This document shows positions 7,021-16,019 of a stretch of 35,336 nucleotides of DNA, piece by piece. Source of the stretch: an uncultured Oscillospiraceae bacterium (GTDB lineage: Bacteria; Bacillota; Clostridia; Oscillospirales; Oscillospiraceae); assembly GCA_949841465.1 (NCBI GenBank), contig CATKZW010000032.1, positions 1 to 35,336 on the forward strand, read 5' to 3'. The notes under the pieces are model-generated. The model saw only the letters and a list, made by a program, of their open reading frames with translations. It had not been told where the DNA came from and did not search any database. Position 1 is the first letter of the stretch; every line of letters starts with the position of its first letter. The translations under genes and the position numbers were made by a program.

Positions 7021-8316
7021 TCAGTGCGCGGCACCAACGGGCTTCTGCGCTTCCTGCTTGGCAAGAGCCTTGGCGTTGGCCAGCATGAGCTTGATACGGT
7101 TCTCCTGGTTGATTTTCGTCGCGCCGGGATCGTAGTCGATGGCCACAATGTTGGAGTTGGGGTAGTCGTCTTTCAGACGGCGGATCATGCCCTTGCCCAC
7201 AATGTGGTTGGGCAGACAGCCGAAGGGCTGGGTGCACACGATATTGGGCACCCCGGAGTGGATCAGCTCCAGCATCTCGCCGGTGAGCAGCCAGCCCTCG
7301 CCCATTTTGTTGCCGTCACCCAGGTAGCCCTGGACCAGCTTGTGCATGTTTTCGAAGGTGCCGGGGGCGCGGAAGCGGCTCTTTTGAAGGGCCGCGATCA
7401 TGTCCTTCTGGCAGGCTTCGATGTAGCCTTTGAACATTTGGCAGAACTTCTTTTTCGCCCAAAGTCCGCCATAGATGTTCACATCCACCTCGCGGTTGAA
7501 GATTTTGAAGATCATAAAATCAGTGAGGCCGGGGACCACAGGCTCTGCCCCTTCGGAGAGGAGAAAGTCCTCCAAATTGTTGTTGCCCAAGGGGGAAAAC
7601 TTCACGTAAATCTCGCCCACAACGCCCACCCGCACCTTCTCCTCCTGAGAGACTGGGATGGTTTCAAAGTCGGCCAGGATGGCGTCGAAGTTGTCCCGCA
7701 TCTGCTTGCGGCTCATGCCCCTGCCGGCCTGGAAGCCATCGATGAGCTTTTTCTGCCAGTTTTCCAGCATTTTGTCTGTGTCGCCCCGAGTGAGCTCATA
7801 GGGGCGGACCTGATTGGCCGCATTGACCAGCAGGTCGCCGTACATCATGGCGTAAATCAGCTTCCGGACCAGGGGCAGGGTGAGGGAGAAGCCGGGGTTC
7901 TTTTCCAGGCCGGACAGGTTCACGGAGATCACGGGGACGAACTCCAGCCCCGCCTTTTCCAGCGCCTTGCGCAGCAGATGGATGTAATTGGACGCCCGGC
8001 AGCCGCCGCCGGTCTGGGTGATGAACAGCGCCACCTTGTGGGGGTCGTATCCGCCGTTTTTGATGGCGTCGATGAGCTGTCCGATGACCAGCAGGGCAGG
8101 GTAGCAGGTATCGTTGTGGACGTACTTCAAGCCCTCGTCCACGATGCCCCGGTGGTTGGTGGTGAGCATATCCACCTTGTACCCCTCCAGCACCAAAAGC
8201 TGCCGGAACATCCCGAAGTGGACGGGGAGCATCTGGGGCATGAGGATGGTGTACTCCTCCTTCATCTCTTTGGTGAACAGGAGACGTCCGTCCTTGTCAT
8301 ATTTTAGTTCAGCCAT
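7021..8316 (-). CDS. 2-hydroxyacyl-CoA dehydratase-like protein (COG3581 type), second half of a split system
   Basis: The 431-residue protein matches in character the C-terminal portion of the very long activase/DUF2229 proteins of Clostridia. It has conserved cysteines in NDTCYPALL and GGGCRASNY, near the positions used for iron-sulfur or substrate contacts in the HgdB-like family, and THNRG-like and GxNNLEDFL segments. I assign it to the BcrB/HgdB-related COG3581 group from memory. The start ATG (8316) follows the SnoaL-like gene by three bases, with its AAGGA ribosome site inside that gene. It would be reductively activated by, or form a complex with, the product of the gene at 8697. The actual substrate is unknown; these proteins are usually annotated only as dehydratase-like. 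Confidence 0.75.
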   Translation of the reverse strand: MAELKYDKDGRLLFTKEMKEEYTILMPQMLPVHFGMFRQLLVLEGYKVDMLTTNHRGIVDEGLKYVHNDTCYPALLVIGQLIDAIKNGGYDPHKVALFITQTGGGCRASNYIHLLRKALEKAGLEFVPVISVNLSGLEKNPGFSLTLPLVRKLIYAMMYGDLLVNAANQVRPYELTRGDTDKMLENWQKKLIDGFQAGRGMSRKQMRDNFDAILADFETIPVSQEEKVRVGVVGEIYVKFSPLGNNNLEDFLLSEGAEPVVPGLTDFMIFKIFNREVDVNIYGGLWAKKKFCQMFKGYIEACQKDMIAALQKSRFRAPGTFENMHKLVQGYLGDGNKMGEGWLLTGEMLELIHSGVPNIVCTQPFGCLPNHIVGKGMIRRLKDDYPNSNIVAIDYDPGATKINQENRIKLMLANAKALAKQEAQKPVGAAH

Positions 8317-8319
8317 AGC

Positions 8320-8700
8320 TCAGGTTCCTTTCCGCATGATAGGTGCGCCGATTTGCTTGTCCAGCCGCCATCGGGGAGCGGGGCCGTCGTCCCCCCAGTA
8401 TTCGTCCATTGAGATGATTTTCCCTTCCTGTACCCGGATAAACGAGACAACATGAAAGGAAAGCCCTCGATCCTTTGTGTACACATGGGCCGCAGCGATG
8501 GTTAAATCGCCTAAGATTTCGATCCGCTCAAGCTGGCCGTCCCATTCACCGGGATATTCGCAGTTGGCCTGGATAAATTCTCCGACGGTAAAATGCTCAT
8601 TGGTGCAATGCCAGTTCACATAGGCGTCAGGGGCGAAAAGGGCAGCCAGCGTCTCGGCGTCCTGGGCCCAAACAGCCTGAAAAAAGGCCTCCACATTCAT
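8320..8700 (-). CDS. SnoaL-like / NTF2-fold protein
   Basis: This 126-residue protein looks like a nuclear transport factor 2 fold (SnoaL-like) domain: MNVEAFFQAVWAQDAETLAA is the usual helical N-terminus, followed by LFAPDAYVNW, VGEFI, and the strand pattern ending in IRVQEGKIISMDEYWGDDG. Members are ligand-binding proteins, ketosteroid isomerase-like enzymes or small cyclases, so the function is open. The ATG overlaps the stop of the preceding gene as ATGA, and the following gene begins three bases after its own stop. It is therefore tightly embedded between the two dehydratase-system genes, an unusual place for this family. Confidence 0.8.
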   Translation of the reverse strand: MNVEAFFQAVWAQDAETLAALFAPDAYVNWHCTNEHFTVGEFIQANCEYPGEWDGQLERIEILGDLTIAAAHVYTKDRGLSFHVVSFIRVQEGKIISMDEYWGDDGPAPRWRLDKQIGAPIMRKGT

Positions 8701-11645
8701 TGAACTGCCCCTTCCCGGCGTTTGCGCTCCTCCATCGCCGCAATCAAGGAGCGCACGCGAATTTTTACCGCACCTAGATTGCTGATATCGTCGATTTTGA
8801 GCTGAGTGTAAAGCTTTCCTCCTTGCTCCAAAATGGAGCGCATCTCGTCGCCGGTGATGGCGTCGGTGCCGCAGCCGAAGCTGACCAGCTGGATGAGCTG
8901 CATGTCCGGCTGGTCGCAGACGTACCGGGCCGCGTTGTACATACGGGCCTGGAAGGTCCACTGGTTGAGGACCTTCCGGGGGGCGTAGCTCTCGTGGAAG
9001 GCCACCGCGTCCTCACTGACCAGCACAAAGCCGAAGGAGGTGACCAAATCGTTAATGCCGTGGTTGATTTCCGAGTCGATGTGGTAGGGGCGGCCCGCCA
9101 GCACAATGATAGGCAGACCCCTCTTTCGCGCCTCGTCGATGTACTGCTGGCCGGTGCGGTGGACGTCCTCCTTGTAGCGGTCGTAAGCCTGATACGCTGC
9201 CCGGATGGCGTTGACGGCCTCCTTCCGGGGAATGCCGAAGGTGTCGGCAAACCACTGGGAGCCGATGCGTTCATAATCCTTGGGGCGGTGCAGCCCGGCG
9301 TAGGGATTGAGGAACCGGGTCTTTTTCAAATCGGGCATGTTGGCGGCCAGCAGTTCAGGATAGTAGGCTACCACCGGGCAGTTATAGTTGTTGTCCGACG
9401 ACTTTTCGTCAAAATTATAGGACATACAGGGATAGAAGATGGCATCCACGCCTGCCTCCACCAACGCCTCCACGTGGCCGTGGAGCAGCTTGGCAGGGTA
9501 GCACACCGTGTCCGACGGGATGGTGCGCTGGCCTTTGATGTACAGCTTCCGGGAGGACTCGGGGGAGAGCACTACCTCAAAGTTCAGCCGGGTGAACAGC
9601 TCGAACCAGAATGGGAGGTTTTCATACATATTGAGCCCGAAGGGGAGGCCGATACGGCCCCGGGAGCCATTGCCGAACCCCTTTCCCTCCATGGCCCGGA
9701 GCTTTTCATATTTGTAGCGGTACAGGTCGGGCAGCTCTGCTTTCTCTTTGCCCAAGGGTCGGGAGCAGCGGTTTCCGGAGATAAACCGCCGCCCGCCGTC
9801 AAAGGTGTTGACGGTGAGAGAGCAGTGGTTGGTGCACAGATTACAAGTGACGGGCTTGGCGGTATGGGAAAATAGCTGTAAGGCTGATTCGCTTAACAGG
9901 CTGGATTCTGCCAGCTTCAAGTCACGAGCGGCCAGCGCCGCGCCGAAAGCCCCCATGATGCCTGCGATGGTGGGGCGGGTGACGTCCCGGCCCAGCTCCT
10001 GCTCGAAGGCCCGCAGCACCGCGTCGTTGTGGAAGGTGCCGCCCTGGACTACGATGTGCCTGCCTAGGTCGTCGGCGCTGGCGGCGCGGATGACCTTGTA
10101 GATGGCGTTTTTCACGATGGAGATGGACAGGCCCGCGCTGATGTCCTCCACGCTGGCGCCGTCCTTCTGGGCCTGCTTTACGGAGGAGTTCATGAACACG
10201 GTGCACCGGGAGCCCAGGTTCACCGGCTTCTGGGTGAACAGACCCAGCTTGGCGAAGTCGGCGATGCCATAGCCCAGCGCTTTGGCAAAGGTTTCGATGA
10301 AAGAGCCGCAGCCGGAGGAACAGGCCTCGTTGAGCATGATGGAGTCCACCGCGCCGTTCCTGATTTTGAAGCACTTCATGTCCTGCCCGCCGATGTCGAT
10401 GATGAAGTCCACGTCGGGGTTGAAGTGGGCGGCGGCGCGGTAGTGGGCCACCGTCTCCACCAGGCCCAGGTCGCAGGAAAAGGCGTTTTTAATCAGGTCC
10501 TCGCCGTAGCCGGTGACGGCGGAGCCGCGGATTTTGATGCGGTTTTCGCACAGCCTGTATATCTCCTTGAGCTGTTCCAATACAATGGCCACCGGGTTGC
10601 CCAGGTTGGAGTGATAATAGGTATACAGCAGCCCGCCGTCCGGGGCTATGAGAACGATTTTTGTGGTGGTGGAGCCGGCGTCGATGCCCAAATACCCGTC
10701 GCCCACATATGTGTTGATATTCAGTTGGGGCGGGGTGGAGGCGTTGTGCCGGGCGGTGAACGCGTCATAGTCCGCCTGATGCTCAAACAGCGGCGGCATG
10801 GTGTCCACCACCGACGTGGCCCCCCGGCTCTCCTCCAGCAGGTGCAGCAGCTCATCAAAGGGCCGTGCCTCATAGTCGGAGGCGCACAGCGCCGCCCCCA
10901 TGGCGGCAAAGCAGTCGCCGTCCTCCGGAAAGATGGCGTGCGCCTCGTCTAATTGCAGGGTGTCCACAAACCGCTCCCGCAGGCCCATGAGGAAGTGGAG
11001 GGGCCCGCCCAGGAAGACCAGCTTGCCCTTCAGCTCCCGCCCTTGGGTGAGGCCGGCCACCGTCTGATCCACCACAGCCTGGAAAATGGAGGCGGCCACG
11101 TCCTCCTTCCGCCCGCCCTGGTTCAGGATGGGCTGGATGTCGCTCTTGGCGAACACGCCGCACCGGGAGGCGATGGGGTAAATCTTCTCGTGCTTGAGGG
11201 ACAGCGTGTCCAGCTCGTTTACAGTGACGTTCATCAGGGTGGCCATCTGGTCGATGAACGCCCCGGTGCCCCCCGCGCAGGAGCCGTTCATCCGCTCCTC
11301 CAAGGCCCCGCCGAAGAAGATGATCTTGGCGTCCTCGCCGCCCAGCTCAATGACGGCGTCGGTGTCCGGGATGTAGGTGTTCACCGCTGCGGCGGTGGCG
11401 TACACTTCCTGGACAAAGTCCAGCCCCGCGGCCTTGGCCACGCCCAGTCCGGCGGAGCCGGTGACCACCAGGCGCACGTCCTTGCCGCGCAGCATGTCCT
11501 CAATGGAGCGCAGGGTTTCGCAGGCCCGCTCCCGGGCCTTGGAATAATGCCGCTCATAAGAGCGGAACAGCAGCTTGTTATCCTCGTCCAGCACCACTAC
11601 TTTGACGGTGGTGGAGCCGATGTCGATGCCAACACGCAGAATCAT
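8697..11645 (-). CDS. Acyl-CoA dehydratase activase with two BcrA/BadF-type ATPase domains and DUF2229
   Basis: The 982-residue protein holds two ASKHA-fold activase domains. The first (about 1-255) has RVGIDIGSTTVKVV, IELGGEDAKIIF and SCAGGTGAFID. The second (about 317-560) has YLGIDAGSTTTKIV, IDIGGQDMKCF and ACSSGCGSFIE. Each also has a second cysteine motif (SRCGVFAKSD, SRCTVFMNSS), matching the pair that binds the bridging [4Fe-4S] cluster in the HgdC activator. A cysteine cluster CNLCTNHC near residue 600 leads into a DUF2229-type region (about 660-980). The family uses ATP to inject electrons into 2-hydroxyacyl-CoA dehydratases. In many Clostridia the protein continues to about 1400 residues; here the last part is the separate gene at 7021. 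AGGAGG lies 5 bases before the start. Confidence 0.88.
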   Translation of the reverse strand: MILRVGIDIGSTTVKVVVLDEDNKLLFRSYERHYSKARERACETLRSIEDMLRGKDVRLVVTGSAGLGVAKAAGLDFVQEVYATAAAVNTYIPDTDAVIELGGEDAKIIFFGGALEERMNGSCAGGTGAFIDQMATLMNVTVNELDTLSLKHEKIYPIASRCGVFAKSDIQPILNQGGRKEDVAASIFQAVVDQTVAGLTQGRELKGKLVFLGGPLHFLMGLRERFVDTLQLDEAHAIFPEDGDCFAAMGAALCASDYEARPFDELLHLLEESRGATSVVDTMPPLFEHQADYDAFTARHNASTPPQLNINTYVGDGYLGIDAGSTTTKIVLIAPDGGLLYTYYHSNLGNPVAIVLEQLKEIYRLCENRIKIRGSAVTGYGEDLIKNAFSCDLGLVETVAHYRAAAHFNPDVDFIIDIGGQDMKCFKIRNGAVDSIMLNEACSSGCGSFIETFAKALGYGIADFAKLGLFTQKPVNLGSRCTVFMNSSVKQAQKDGASVEDISAGLSISIVKNAIYKVIRAASADDLGRHIVVQGGTFHNDAVLRAFEQELGRDVTRPTIAGIMGAFGAALAARDLKLAESSLLSESALQLFSHTAKPVTCNLCTNHCSLTVNTFDGGRRFISGNRCSRPLGKEKAELPDLYRYKYEKLRAMEGKGFGNGSRGRIGLPFGLNMYENLPFWFELFTRLNFEVVLSPESSRKLYIKGQRTIPSDTVCYPAKLLHGHVEALVEAGVDAIFYPCMSYNFDEKSSDNNYNCPVVAYYPELLAANMPDLKKTRFLNPYAGLHRPKDYERIGSQWFADTFGIPRKEAVNAIRAAYQAYDRYKEDVHRTGQQYIDEARKRGLPIIVLAGRPYHIDSEINHGINDLVTSFGFVLVSEDAVAFHESYAPRKVLNQWTFQARMYNAARYVCDQPDMQLIQLVSFGCGTDAITGDEMRSILEQGGKLYTQLKIDDISNLGAVKIRVRSLIAAMEERKRREGAVQ

Positions 11646-11716
11646 ACATGCCTCCTATGCTGTCGCGCCCTGCCCGCTGCGGCGGTTCGGACGCCCATAT
11701 CAGAAGTTCAGTCGAT

Positions 11717-11745
11717 ATTATATAAAAATGATATGTTTTTTTCAA
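11717..11745 (-). promoter_or_regulatory. SigA-type promoter of the dehydratase-GNAT operon
   Basis: On the minus strand TTGAAA (11745-11740) is followed by exactly 17 bases and then consensus TATAAT (11722-11717). Transcription would start near 11710, giving a leader of about 65 bases before the ATG at 11645. The region is A/T-rich relative to its surroundings. Confidence 0.8.
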
Positions 11746-11777
11746 TAGTACATTTAGACGTTTTTTCCGCATTTCGA

Positions 11778-11813
11778 CAAAAATTGCCCGCCGTAAAAGC
11801 TGCAGCGGGCAAT
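11778..11813 (-). terminator. Intrinsic terminator of asnB
   Basis: A perfect 9-base-pair stem (11783-11791 with 11805-11813) has a 13-base loop and is followed on the minus strand by TTTTTG. It begins 4 bases after the asnB stop codon. Confidence 0.8.
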
Positions 11814-11817
11814 CCTG

Positions 11818-13677
11818 TTATTTGCTGGGCCGGAACGGCTCCACGCCGCACTTTTCGGGAAAATAAACCTGATACCAGATGAGGAAGGACAGCACCGTGT
11901 ACAGCTTGCGGTGGGTTTTTGCCTTGCCGGAGTAATGCCGCTCCAGCAGGTCCAGCAGATACTTTTGGTCAAAAAACTCCGCCACATAGTGCTGAGTAAT
12001 GAGATCTTTGGCCCAATTATAATACTTTTCCTCTCTCAGCCAGGCAATGAAGGGGACGGGGAAGCCTTTTTTATCCCGCTTCACCCAGTCGTCTGGGAGC
12101 AGAGGCACCGCCGCCATGCGCAGGGGGTACTTGGTCATGGTCTTGCCCCGCATCTTCTGATGGCTGGGGATGGTCCGGGCCACCGCCCACACCTCCCGGT
12201 CCAGATAGGGCACCCGCAGCTCCAGGGAGCTGGCCATGGTCATGCGGTCCGCCTTGCGCAGGATGTCCAGCGGCTGCCACAGGTGCAGGTCCAGGTACTG
12301 CATCTTGGTCAGGTCGTCGGCGTCCTCCACCGCCTCAAAGTAGGGCTCGGTGACGTCATGCCAGGTGATCGGCGAACGGTAGGCGGGAGTGAGCACCCGC
12401 TCCGCCTCATCGTTGTCGAAGATGAACGCCTGGCCCACGAAGGTCTGGTCGATGCCCTTGGCGGCCTTGGTGAGGAAGCCCTGGCCATGGAAGGGGGGGC
12501 GCTTGGCCGCCCACTTTGCCACCGCCTTGCGCAGGGCCAGCGGTGTTTTGCGGTAGACCCGGTAGGGCTTGGTGGTGTGATAGGTGATATATCCGCCGAA
12601 CAGCTCATCCGCCCCTTCGCCGGACAGCACCACCTTCACGTCCTGGGCCGCCAGCTTAGATAGGAAGTACAGCGGCACTGTGGACAGGTTGGCATTTGGC
12701 TCGTCGGCGTAATACTGGATGGAGGGGAGCGCGTCAAAAAACTCCTGGGCGGAGATGGTCTTGGAGATGTTGCGCAGGCCCAGCTCCCGGCACAGGGCTT
12801 TGGCCTCGCCGGTTTCGTCAAAGTCCTTGTTGGCAAAGCCCACGGAGTAGGTCTTGTCCGGGCGGGACAGGGCGGCGATAACGCTGGAGTCGATGCCGCC
12901 GGACAGGAAGGAGCCCACCTCCACGTCGCTGATCTGGTGGGCTTCCACGGATTTGGTGACCACCTTGCGGATCTGTTCCGCCCGCTTGTCCAGGGGCATG
13001 GGCTGCGGATCGAAGGAGAAGGAGCTGTAGGAGGCGAATTCAGTGCGCCCCTCCCGATGGAGCAGGTAATGGCCGGGGAGCAGACGGTATACGCCCTTGA
13101 AAAAGGATTCGTTGAGGGCGGAATACTGGAAGGTAAGGTAAAGCTTCAGCGCTGCCGGGTTCAGCTCTTTTTTGAAGCCGGGGTGAGGGAGGAAGCTCTT
13201 GCACTCAGAGCCGAAGAAGAACAGGTCATCCATGACGGCGTAGTAGAAGGGCTTGATGCCGAAGGGGTCCCGGGCGCCGAACAGTTCCTGCTTTTCCTTG
13301 TCCCAGATGACAAAGGCGAACATGCCCCGCATTCGTTTGAGGACCTCGGGACCCCACTCCATATAGCCGTGAAGCACCACCTCGGTATCGCAGGTGGTCT
13401 GGAAGCTGTGGCCGGCGGCGCTCAGTTCCTGCCGCAGGTCCTGGAAATTATAAGTTTCGCCGTTGTAGGCAATGACATACCGCCCGTCGGGGCTGAACAT
13501 GGGCTGCTGCCCGTTTGCCAGGTCGATGATGGACAGGCGGCGGTGGGCGATGGCGCAGTGTTCGTCCACGTAATGTCCCTCGCCGTCGGGCCCGCGGTGG
13601 CGGATGGTGTCCCCCATGGCCCGCAGGGCGGCGGCGTCAGGGGCGGAGCGGGAGACGAAGCCGGTAAAACCGCACAT
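11818..13677 (-). CDS. asnB: Asparagine synthase (glutamine-hydrolysing)
   Basis: The 619-residue protein starts MCGFTGFV, so that Cys2 is the nucleophile of the class II glutaminase domain (about 1-210, with AYNGETYNF). The synthetase domain carries the ATP pyrophosphatase loop FLSGGIDSSVIAA near residue 257 and the conserved EGADELFGGY segment. The product converts aspartate to asparagine using ATP and glutamine. The length and SGGIDSS motif match the AsnB family; related proteins in cell-wall amidation or secondary metabolism cannot be wholly excluded. GGAGGATC precedes the start. It is a single-gene unit with its own promoter at 13765 and terminator at 11778-11813. Confidence 0.92.
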   Translation of the reverse strand: MCGFTGFVSRSAPDAAALRAMGDTIRHRGPDGEGHYVDEHCAIAHRRLSIIDLANGQQPMFSPDGRYVIAYNGETYNFQDLRQELSAAGHSFQTTCDTEVVLHGYMEWGPEVLKRMRGMFAFVIWDKEKQELFGARDPFGIKPFYYAVMDDLFFFGSECKSFLPHPGFKKELNPAALKLYLTFQYSALNESFFKGVYRLLPGHYLLHREGRTEFASYSSFSFDPQPMPLDKRAEQIRKVVTKSVEAHQISDVEVGSFLSGGIDSSVIAALSRPDKTYSVGFANKDFDETGEAKALCRELGLRNISKTISAQEFFDALPSIQYYADEPNANLSTVPLYFLSKLAAQDVKVVLSGEGADELFGGYITYHTTKPYRVYRKTPLALRKAVAKWAAKRPPFHGQGFLTKAAKGIDQTFVGQAFIFDNDEAERVLTPAYRSPITWHDVTEPYFEAVEDADDLTKMQYLDLHLWQPLDILRKADRMTMASSLELRVPYLDREVWAVARTIPSHQKMRGKTMTKYPLRMAAVPLLPDDWVKRDKKGFPVPFIAWLREEKYYNWAKDLITQHYVAEFFDQKYLLDLLERHYSGKAKTHRKLYTVLSFLIWYQVYFPEKCGVEPFRPSK

Positions 13678-13736
13678 ATGATGATCCTCCAGTTCATTGG
13701 ATGCAGATTGAGTACAGGTGGAAAAGTATATGGTCT

Positions 13737-13765
13737 AGGATAAGGCTTTGGGGCGGAAATGTCAA
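13737..13765 (-). promoter_or_regulatory. SigA-type promoter of asnB
   Basis: On the minus strand a perfect TTGACA (13765-13760) is followed by 17 bases and TATCCT (13742-13737). The transcript would start near 13730, about 53 bases before the start codon. The divergent gene at 13865 shares this intergenic region, but I could not find a convincing plus-strand promoter. Confidence 0.65.
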
Positions 13766-13864
13766 CTGCCGGGAGGAAAAATGTCCCCAGCGGGACGGGA
13801 AAAACTGGACAAGAGGGGTTGTCTGTGGTACGATTGGAAGAACTGTTTCTCAGGAGGGAAAATC

Positions 13865-15247
13865 ATGGATCAACGGTGGAAACAACCCGTGCCGATGCTT
13901 TGCGCCGCGCTTGGCGTTGTCATGCTGGCAATATCCTCGGCGGTATGCATGCAGCTGGAGCAGGGCAGTTTATCGGACCGCATATGCGTGGCAGCGGTGC
14001 TGGTGCTCTTCGCGGTCATGTCGCTGGCACTGCTGCGGCTGGAGGGCTTTCGGCGGGACACGCTGCTTGTCATGCTGCTGCCGGTGGGGGCGGCTATGCT
14101 GGCCCGGGCGCTGTGCATGGACTATATGAGTGGGGATTACGACAGCTTTTTGAGCCGCTGGTACGATTTTTTCCAGATAAACAGCGGCTTTGAGGCGTTT
14201 TCCTACAGCGTGGGCAACTACAACGTGCCCTACCTCTATTTCATTGCCGCAATCTCTTATTTGAAAACGCCCGATCTGTACCTTTATAAGCTGTTCTCCA
14301 TCCTATTTGATGTGGTGCTGGCCTGGGGCTGCCTGCGGCTGACCCGTTCCCTGATTAGGGAACAGCAGAGGAGTGGCGCTCCTCTGATTGCCTTCGGGGC
14401 GGCGCTGTTCCTGCCCACGGTGGTGCTTAACGGAGCCTATTGGGCCCAATGCGACGTGATCTACAGTGGACTTTGCATCCATGCCGCGGCTCTGCTGCTG
14501 GAGGGGAGAAATAAGACCTCGGTGGCGCTGATGGCGGTGGCCTTTTCCTTCAAGCTCCAGGCTGTGTTTATTCTCCCCCTGTGGGGGGTGCTGTGGCTGG
14601 CGAGGAAGGTGAAGTTTCGGGAGCTGTGGGTGTTCCCACTGGTCTATTTTGCCACCATCGTCCCTGCACTGCTGATGGGCAAGCCCCTGAAAGATATCCT
14701 GAGCATCTATCTGGGGCAGATGGAATCCGGGACCTATCTGGTGCTCAATGCGCCCGCGGTGTACCAGTTTGTCCCCCGGTATATCCGGCAGGGGCTGGCA
14801 GACGGGGCGATTGAGGGGAGCGGGCTGGCCGCCGCTCTGGGTGTGGCCGCGGCGGCGCTGCTGGTGCTGGTTCTGCTGGCGCTGGGCTTCCTGCTCCGGG
14901 ACCGGCTGGACCGGGAGACCGCCATGGCCGCAGCGGTGGTGCTTTGCATCGGCGTACCTTTTCTTCTGCCTTATATGCACGAGCGCTATTTCTTCCTGGG
15001 CGATGTGTTCACCCTGTGCTGGGCCTGTGCCGACCGCCGCCGCCTGCCGGTGGCGGTGATGGTGGAAGGGGCCTCACTGGCCAGCTATATCGTTTACTTT
15101 CGAAAGAAGTACAACTTTGTCCTCACCTTGGGGGCTGTCCAGTTCGGCATGTTCTTTGAAACGCTGGTAATGCTGGCGGCGCTGATTATAGCCGTGTGGG
15201 CGCTGGCAAAAGAGGTCAAAAAGAGCGGGGGAGGAATTGCAATATGA
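13865..15247 (+). CDS. GT-C type integral membrane glycosyltransferase-like protein
   Basis: The 460-residue protein has about 10 predicted membrane segments. An early acidic motif, MDYMSGDYDSFLSRWYDFF (about residue 80-100), sits in the first external loop, as expected for the metal or lipid-sugar binding aspartates of GT-C enzymes. The PYMHERYFF motif near residue 375 is shared by PIG-M/COG5542-like mannosyltransferase proteins. It probably transfers a sugar from a polyprenyl-phosphate donor outside the membrane; donor and acceptor are unknown. CAGGAGGG lies 8 bases before this ATG. An in-frame upstream ATG at 13748 would add 39 residues of non-hydrophobic sequence and has no comparable ribosome site. 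The stop overlaps the exoA start. Confidence 0.78.
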   Translation: MDQRWKQPVPMLCAALGVVMLAISSAVCMQLEQGSLSDRICVAAVLVLFAVMSLALLRLEGFRRDTLLVMLLPVGAAMLARALCMDYMSGDYDSFLSRWYDFFQINSGFEAFSYSVGNYNVPYLYFIAAISYLKTPDLYLYKLFSILFDVVLAWGCLRLTRSLIREQQRSGAPLIAFGAALFLPTVVLNGAYWAQCDVIYSGLCIHAAALLLEGRNKTSVALMAVAFSFKLQAVFILPLWGVLWLARKVKFRELWVFPLVYFATIVPALLMGKPLKDILSIYLGQMESGTYLVLNAPAVYQFVPRYIRQGLADGAIEGSGLAAALGVAAAALLVLVLLALGFLLRDRLDRETAMAAAVVLCIGVPFLLPYMHERYFFLGDVFTLCWACADRRRLPVAVMVEGASLASYIVYFRKKYNFVLTLGAVQFGMFFETLVMLAALIIAVWALAKEVKKSGGGIAI

Positions 15248-15996
15248 AATTTGTATCCTGGAATGTGAACGGTCTGCGGGCCTGTCTGAAAAAGGGCTTT
15301 GCGGACTCTGTGCTGGCGCTGGACGCCGACCTGATCTGCCTTCAGGAAACCAAGATGGAGCGGGGGCAGGCGGAAGTGGAGCTGCCCGGCTACCATGAAT
15401 TTTGGAACTCGGCGGAGAAAAAGGGCTACTCCGGTACCGCTGTCTTTGCCCGGCAGGAGCCGCTTTCCGTGTCCTATGGCATGGATATGGACAAGCATGA
15501 CCACGAGGGACGGCTGATCACGCTGGAGTACCCCGGCTTCTGGCTGGTAAACTGCTACACGCCCAACGCCCAGAACGAGCTGGCCCGCATCGGCTACCGC
15601 ATGGAGTGGGAGGACGATCTTCTGGACTACCTCAAAAGCCTGGACAGGACCAAACCTGTGGTCTACTGCGGCGACCTGAATGTGGCCCACGAGGAGATCG
15701 ACCTGAAAAATCCCAAGACCAACCGGGGCAACGCGGGCTTCTCAGACCAGGAGCGGGCCGCCATGACCCGTCTGCTGGGTTCGGGCTTCACCGACACCTT
15801 CCGCCTGCTTCATCCCGAGGAGAGGGAGGCCTACTCCTGGTGGAGCTACCGCTTCCACGCCCGGGAGAAGAACGTGGGATGGCGGATCGACTATTTTATC
15901 GTGTCTAACCGCCTGGGGGAGCGGGTGGCGGAGGCCGCCATCCACCCGGAGATTCAGGGCAGCGATCACTGCCCCGTGTCATTGATTTTGAAATAG
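15244..15996 (+). CDS. exoA: Exodeoxyribonuclease III (AP endonuclease)
   Basis: The 250-residue protein is a complete member of the exonuclease III family, which cuts DNA at abasic sites and trims 3' ends in base-excision repair. Motifs appear in order: SWNVNGLRACL at the N-terminus, LQETKME with metal-binding Glu35, CGDLNVAHEEIDLKNPK with Asp144 and Asn146, WWSYRF, GWRIDYFIVS and the C-terminal GSDHCPV with the catalytic Asp-His. The start ATG overlaps the preceding glycosyltransferase stop as ATGA, with GGGGGAGG upstream, so it is translated from the same mRNA. There is no functional link apparent between the two genes. Confidence 0.95.
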   Translation: MKFVSWNVNGLRACLKKGFADSVLALDADLICLQETKMERGQAEVELPGYHEFWNSAEKKGYSGTAVFARQEPLSVSYGMDMDKHDHEGRLITLEYPGFWLVNCYTPNAQNELARIGYRMEWEDDLLDYLKSLDRTKPVVYCGDLNVAHEEIDLKNPKTNRGNAGFSDQERAAMTRLLGSGFTDTFRLLHPEEREAYSWWSYRFHAREKNVGWRIDYFIVSNRLGERVAEAAIHPEIQGSDHCPVSLILK

Positions 15997-16019
15997 TTTC
16001 CAGTAGAAATAGTTGCTTA

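Noticed and set aside
6995..7237. 81-residue N-terminal extension of the GNAT protein
   Set aside because: It overlaps the end of the dehydratase-like gene in another frame. ATGATG at 6994 has its own AGGAG site and begins the expected domain.
7006..8307. 433-residue plus-strand reading frame
   Set aside because: It is antisense to the dehydratase-like gene. Its histidine/valine/glutamine-rich composition is the usual shadow of GC-rich coding DNA, and it has no recognisable domain.
10953..11882. 309-residue plus-strand reading frame
   Set aside because: It is antisense to the activase gene and runs across its promoter and into the asnB terminator.
13748..13864. Upstream ATG extending the glycosyltransferase by 39 residues
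   Set aside because: The extra residues are not conserved-looking or hydrophobic and have no ribosome site, whereas the ATG at 13865 follows CAGGAGGG at good spacing.
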